A stretch of 54,143 nucleotides of DNA, taken from positions 1 through 54,143 of the forward strand of contig JALRJN010000016.1 in assembly GCA_023261185.1 (NCBI GenBank). Direction: 5' to 3'. Below, piece by piece: positions 50,407 through 54,143 of the stretch. A program made the translations under genes and the position numbers. The first letter of the stretch is position 1; each line of letters opens with the position of its first letter. Below the pieces are notes generated by a model that saw nothing but the letters and a program-made list of their open reading frames with translations, made no database searches and had not been told where the DNA came from. This DNA comes from Porticoccus sp. Lineage in GTDB: Bacteria; Pseudomonadota; Gammaproteobacteria; Pseudomonadales; Porticoccaceae.

Positions 50407-51489
50407 ATGAAAGCCTCCATCCTGGAAAAATTACAGCATCTTTCCGACCGCTATGAAGAAGTGAGTGCACTCCTGAGCGATCCCGAGGTGATTGCTCAGC
50501 AGAATCGCTTTCGCGATTTATCCCGCGAATATGCGGAGCTTGAGCCTGTGGTTAAAAGCTATGGGGACTATCAGCGGGTTCAGGTCAATATCGATGAAGC
50601 CAGCCAATTGCTGAAAGATGCTGATGCGGATATGCGGGAAATGGCCCAGGAAGAGCTTCAGGAGGGGGAGGCGCGTCGCGCTGAGTTGGAAGTCGACCTG
50701 CAAAAATTGCTGTTGCCCAAGGACCCCAACGATGAAAAAAACGTATTCCTGGAGATTCGCGCCGGTACCGGTGGCGATGAGGCGGCCATTTTTTCCGGTG
50801 ACCTGTTTCGTATGTACAGCAGGTATGCCGAAAAACAGCGCTGGCAGGTTGAGGTTATCAGCGAGAGCCCGGGGGAGCACGGTGGCTACAAGGAAATCAT
50901 TAGCCGCATTGTCGGGCAGGGGGTGTATTCCCTGTTGAAGTTTGAATCCGGTGCGCACCGTGTACAGCGTGTGCCTGATACGGAATCCCAGGGCCGTATT
51001 CACACTTCCGCCTGCACGGTGGCCATTATGGCCGAAGCTGATGAGCTGGAAGACGTGGATATCAACAAAAATGACCTGCGTATTGATACCTTCCGGGCAT
51101 CCGGTGCAGGTGGTCAGCACGTTAACAAGACGGACTCGGCCATCCGTATTACTCATATTCCCTCGGGTATCGTTGTGGAATGTCAGGACGAGCGCTCACA
51201 GCACAAGAACAAGTCCAAGGCCATGTCGCTGCTGGCGGCACGATTGAAAAATGCCCAGGAAGAATCGGCGGCCAAGAATATCGCCGATGAGCGCCGTTCA
51301 CTGGTGGGCAGCGGCGATCGCTCCGAACGTATCCGCACCTACAATTATCCCCAGGGGCGCGTCACCGATCACCGCATCAACCTGACCCTCTACAAGCTCG
51401 ATGAGATCATGGAGGGTGAGCTCAATGAGGTCATTCAGCCGTTGATTAACGAGTACCAGGCGGAGCAACTTGCCGCCCTGTCCGGGTAG
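50407..51489 (+). CDS. prfA: Peptide chain release factor 1
   Basis: RF1 reads UAA and UAG and triggers peptide release. The 360-residue product has the GGQ motif at 235-237 (GAGGQHVNK) and the codon-recognition PxT motif as Pro190-Asp191-Thr192 ([15 protein letters not shown]). The middle residue is Asp where Ala or Val is more common. It is 27 bases after hemA and three bases before prmC, whose product methylates the GGQ glutamine. Confidence 0.97.
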   Translation: MKASILEKLQHLSDRYEEVSALLSDPEVIAQQNRFRDLSREYAELEPVVKSYGDYQRVQVNIDEASQLLKDADADMREMAQEELQEGEARRAELEVDLQKLLLPKDPNDEKNVFLEIRAGTGGDEAAIFSGDLFRMYSRYAEKQRWQVEVISESPGEHGGYKEIISRIVGQGVYSLLKFESGAHRVQRVPDTESQGRIHTSACTVAIMAEADELEDVDINKNDLRIDTFRASGAGGQHVNKTDSAIRITHIPSGIVVECQDERSQHKNKSKAMSLLAARLKNAQEESAAKNIADERRSLVGSGDRSERIRTYNYPQGRVTDHRINLTLYKLDEIMEGELNEVIQPLINEYQAEQLAALSG

Positions 51490-51492
51490 ACT

Positions 51493-52338
51493 GTGGTCGA
51501 GACTATTGCCAGCCTGTTACGGCGTAGTGCAGCACTTGCCAGTGTCAGCGACACCCCGCGTCTGGATATCGAAGTACTGCTGGGCCATGTGCTGCAAAAA
51601 TCCCGTACCTATCTTTTTACCTGGCCGGAGCATGCCCTCAGTGAAGACGAATACCGGTTGTTTGAAGCGCTGTTCGAGAGGCGCCTGCGGGGCGAACCGG
51701 TAGCCCACCTGACGGGGAGCCGGGAATTCTGGTCCCTGTCCCTGTCGGTTTCCCCGGCCACGCTGATACCGCGCCCTGATACCGAACTATTGGTAGAAAC
51801 TGCACTTCAACTGCCATTGCCTGAAAGCGCGAAGGTAATCGATTTGGGCACTGGCACCGGTGCGATTGCATTGGCGCTAGCCTGTGAGCAACCCGCATGG
51901 CAGGTAGTTGCCGTTGATGCAGTTGATGCTGCTGTGATACTGGCGGACACAAACCGTCGCCAACTGGGTCTGCTCAATGTGGACATTCGCCAAAGTGACT
52001 GGTTTGCCGCTCTAGGAGACCTGCGGTTTGACCTGGTGATCAGTAATCCACCCTACATCGATTCATCAGACCCACACCTGCAACAGGGCGATGTGCGCTT
52101 CGAGCCGAAGTCTGCACTGGTGGCTGAGGGGGGAGGGTTGGCGGACCTGGAAACCATTATCCAGCAGGCGCCAGTGCACCTGAATAACGGTGGATGGCTG
52201 TTGCTAGAACACGGCTGGCAGCAGGCACAGGCGGTCAGGGAGCTAATGCAGGCAGCGGGGTTTGATCGGGTCGAAACCCGTCAGGATCTCGGCGGGCGGG
52301 ACCGCGCGACACTGGGCCAGTGGACGGACTCCGCCTGA
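51493..52338 (+). CDS. prmC: Release-factor glutamine N5-methyltransferase
   Basis: PrmC methylates the glutamine of the GGQ motif in RF1 and RF2. The 281-residue product has an N-terminal helical domain, the SAM motif VIDLGTGTGAIALALA (about 115-130) and the catalytic NPPY at 185-188. Start is GTG at 51493. A weaker N-terminal match is normal for the family. Confidence 0.96.
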   Translation: MVETIASLLRRSAALASVSDTPRLDIEVLLGHVLQKSRTYLFTWPEHALSEDEYRLFEALFERRLRGEPVAHLTGSREFWSLSLSVSPATLIPRPDTELLVETALQLPLPESAKVIDLGTGTGAIALALACEQPAWQVVAVDAVDAAVILADTNRRQLGLLNVDIRQSDWFAALGDLRFDLVISNPPYIDSSDPHLQQGDVRFEPKSALVAEGGGLADLETIIQQAPVHLNNGGWLLLEHGWQQAQAVRELMQAAGFDRVETRQDLGGRDRATLGQWTDSA

Positions 52339-52342
52339 AAAA

Positions 52343-52819
52343 CTATTTCAGTGTGCGGTATTGGCCGCCGTGGAAAATTAGCGGTTCCAGAGGCTCATTG
52401 CTGAACTCCAGTACCCGGCCCACAAGAATGATGTGATCTCCGCCGGGGTGCCGGTGTTCAATTCGGCACTGGAAATGGCAGGGGCAGTCGTCCAGGATGG
52501 GCAGTCCATGCAGGCCCGGATGCCAGTTAACATGATCAAACTTGTTCTGCTCGGAACCGGCAAACAGTTGTGAAATAGCCTGTTGGCCGCTGTGCAGAAT
52601 GTTTACGGCAAAATGATCCGTCTGCTGAAACAGTTCAAACAGCCGAGAGTCACGCCCCACGCACCAGGAGACCATGGCAGGTTCGAGTGAAACAGAAGAG
52701 AAACTGTTGGCGGTCATCCCCCTGGGGTTGCCCTGTCCATCCAGGGCCGTAATCACAGTGATGCCGGTGGCAAAGTTACCCATAGCATTGCGCAGCTCGC
52801 GCTGAGGGTTATTGGTCAT
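52343..52819 (-). CDS. Flavin reductase family protein (FMN-binding split barrel)
   Basis: A 158-residue flavin reductase-like protein with MGNFATGITVITALDGQGNPRGMTANSFSSVSLEP, the family's NAD(P)H:flavin oxidoreductase signature, then FAVNILHSGQQAISQLFA and a late GGQYRTL. ATG at 52819 is preferred over an in-frame start at 52858 because it has AAGGG upstream and gives the family N-terminus. Such proteins supply reduced flavin to monooxygenases; no partner gene is adjacent. Confidence 0.88.
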   Translation of the reverse strand: MTNNPQRELRNAMGNFATGITVITALDGQGNPRGMTANSFSSVSLEPAMVSWCVGRDSRLFELFQQTDHFAVNILHSGQQAISQLFAGSEQNKFDHVNWHPGLHGLPILDDCPCHFQCRIEHRHPGGDHIILVGRVLEFSNEPLEPLIFHGGQYRTLK

Positions 52820-52873
52820 TGTTATTATCCCTTGGGGGTCAGTTGGTGGCTTTGCCACCGATGTCTTTCCGGG

Positions 52874-53443
52874 TTACTCGCTAAAACTCAGCGTCTGGTA
52901 ACGCCAGGCGGTGAGTTTTTCAGGTTCAATATTCTGGGGTATCCCGGCTTTTTCTTTCAATTGCGCCAGAAAAGCGGCTTTCCCTGGCAGGCTATTCCAC
53001 ACGCTGGGCAAGAACGTGGCCCGGTAGTGCCCGGACTCGATAATTAACCCATCCTTGCCCGGTGTGAGTTGTTCCAGCAGTGCCTCCTCGCTGTCGAACT
53101 CCAGTGCTATGGGAGTGGTCAGCACGGAAATATCGATGTCGATATGGGCTTCCTCATCCAGGGTGAGCCGGGGAAATCTCGGGTCATCCACGGCGGCTGA
53201 AGCCGCATTATGCACCGCGTTTTCGACTAGCGGTTGATGTGCTTCGAGTGAGCCTATACAGCCCCGCAGTTTGCCGTCAATTTTCAGGGTGACAAAACAG
53301 GCAGCTGTCTGTTGCAGAGCGGGGCTGAAAGCAGTCTTGTCGATGTTCAGGTCCCGGTCAAACAACAGCCTGACGCGGATGCTTTCACGGCACAGGGACA
53401 GCAGAGTCTGGCGGTCATCGTAATTCAGCTCAATAAAGGGCAT
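52874..53443 (-). CDS. amrA: AmmeMemoRadiSam system protein A (AMMECR1 domain)
   Basis: A 189-residue AMMECR1-domain protein with the invariant LRGCIG motif (KLRGCIGSLEAHQPLVEN) and the DDPRFPRLTLDEE and IDISVLTTP segments. The domain's biochemical role is unresolved. ATG at 53443 lies five bases after the stop of the B gene; a GTG at 53455 would overlap it and add four residues. No Shine-Dalgarno is seen, so translational coupling to the B gene is likely. Confidence 0.92.
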   Translation of the reverse strand: MPFIELNYDDRQTLLSLCRESIRVRLLFDRDLNIDKTAFSPALQQTAACFVTLKIDGKLRGCIGSLEAHQPLVENAVHNAASAAVDDPRFPRLTLDEEAHIDIDISVLTTPIALEFDSEEALLEQLTPGKDGLIIESGHYRATFLPSVWNSLPGKAAFLAQLKEKAGIPQNIEPEKLTAWRYQTLSFSE

Positions 53444-53448
53444 AGCGT

Positions 53449-54143
53449 TCAACACAGGGCATAGGCGCCATATCCTACCACGCGATCGCGGTCACCTGCG
53501 GTGTCCCCCGAGTTGCGAAGATCCAGAGTGGTGATGGCGAGTTGTTTTTCCTTTGCTACGGCCAATAATCCGTTTACGGCTCTGCATCCGCAAGCCTGTT
53601 CGCCGTTTAGCGTACCATTTAATGATTCGATCATCGCGCTGGTATGGCGGTCGATTTGTCGGGCCTCACTGTAGGAATGGTAGTGACTGAGATCACTGCT
53701 GACTACGACCAGTGTTTCCTCTCCACCCCAGCTGGCGCGCAGGGTGTCGGCCACCAGTTGTGGGTTGGCGTCTCCCACCACCAGTGGCAGCAACAGAAAT
53801 TCTCCCAAGACACTTTGCAAAAATGGCAGCTGGACTTCCAGGCTGTGTTCCCATTGGTGGGCATCGCTGCGCACGGCGATCAGGCCCTGGCTTTGCAGCT
53901 GGTGAATTGACGACCGGTCGACAGTAATGTCACCCAGGGGGGTTTGAAACAGGTCTTCTTCCGGAGCGGCAAGGCCCCGAAAAGCGACCTGGTGAGACGG
54001 GCCAAGTAACACCACTCGCCGAATCCGGTCGGCATAGGTCTGCAGCAGCCGGTAGGCGCTGGCGGCAATCGGGCCGGAGTAGATATAGCCTGCGTGGGGA
54101 ACGATCAATGCCTTCGGGCGCAGAGGGGTGCCCGGTTGGCTAT
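53449..54143 (-). CDS. amrB: AmmeMemoRadiSam system protein B (Memo domain), partial
   Basis: A Memo-like protein truncated at its N-terminus by the window edge; the frame is open to 54143 (reading LRPKALIVPHAGYIYSG). Residues corresponding to the Memo metal-site ligands are visible: His in VPHAG, His in LGPSHQVAF and Cys in EQACGCRAV. EHSLEVQLPFLQ and VVSSDLSHYHSY are family motifs. In other genomes the neighbouring third gene is a radical-SAM enzyme, which would lie beyond 54143 if present. Confidence 0.93.
   Translation of the reverse strand, partial: SQPGTPLRPKALIVPHAGYIYSGPIAASAYRLLQTYADRIRRVVLLGPSHQVAFRGLAAPEEDLFQTPLGDITVDRSSIHQLQSQGLIAVRSDAHQWEHSLEVQLPFLQSVLGEFLLLPLVVGDANPQLVADTLRASWGGEETLVVVSSDLSHYHSYSEARQIDRHTSAMIESLNGTLNGEQACGCRAVNGLLAVAKEKQLAITTLDLRNSGDTAGDRDRVVGYGAYALC

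Overview
This window reads as a chromosomal, housekeeping-dense segment of a gammaproteobacterium. The ribosomal proteins, the LptD/LptE/LolB outer-membrane machinery, glutamyl-tRNA-reductase haem synthesis (HemA) and the gene orders all fit the Pseudomonadales/Cellvibrionales side of the class. From memory, several blocks match the order around lptD-amgK-murU, miaB-phoH-ybeY-corC-lnt/leuS-lptE-holA and hemA-prfA-prmC/lolB-ispE-tRNA-Gln-prs-rplY-pth-ychF in Pseudomonas. A genus cannot be assigned from sequence reading alone. No insertion sequence, prophage, CRISPR array or plasmid feature was seen, and base composition looks even throughout.

Layout. (1) 1-14093, plus strand: the 3' end of an EF-Tu gene and its terminator, a near-consensus promoter with a boxA-like leader, then the complete S10, spc and alpha ribosomal-protein operons (rpsJ to rplQ, with secY, rpmJ and rpoA), closed by a strong terminator at 14070-14093. 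(2) 14128-18771: galE with a palindrome upstream of it, then a small minus-strand block of atoE-like transporter, class I methyltransferase (stop/start overlap) and a sensor histidine kinase whose ATP-binding boxes are degenerate. This is the least explained part of the window. (3) 18785-25734, minus: lptD-surA-pdxA-rsmA-apaG-apaH, mostly with overlapping stop/start codons. It couples LPS export, periplasmic folding, pyridoxal phosphate synthesis, rRNA dimethylation and Ap4A hydrolysis. (4) 25862-27636, plus: amgK-murU peptidoglycan-recycling pair, divergent from lptD. (5) 27633-28753: an XRE-type regulator and a small VanZ-like membrane protein, at the join between two conserved blocks.

(6) 28750-38322, minus: miaB, phoH, ybeY, corC, lnt, leuS, lptE, holA, followed on the plus strand by a DUF1820 gene and a bidirectional terminator. 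(7) 38898-42048, minus: a type Ic aspartate aminotransferase, tRNA-Met with its own promoter and terminator, a 75-residue conserved protein and a membrane-anchored beta-propeller of the sorbosone/PQQ dehydrogenase type. (8) 42127-48929, minus: a TPR lipoprotein, lolB, ispE, tRNA-Gln, prs, rplY, pth, ychF. Divergent on the plus strand are hemA, prfA and prmC (49111-52338). (9) 52343-54143, minus: a flavin reductase and the A and B proteins of the poorly understood AmmeMemoRadiSam system; the B gene runs off the end.

Most of the sequence is ordinary core genome. The points most worth following up are the apparent pseudo-histidine kinase with its transporter/methyltransferase neighbours, the AmmeMemoRadiSam pair, the boxA-like element in the leader of the S10 (NusE) gene, operator-like palindromes before galE, atoE and the aminotransferase, and an acidic insertion in LptD.
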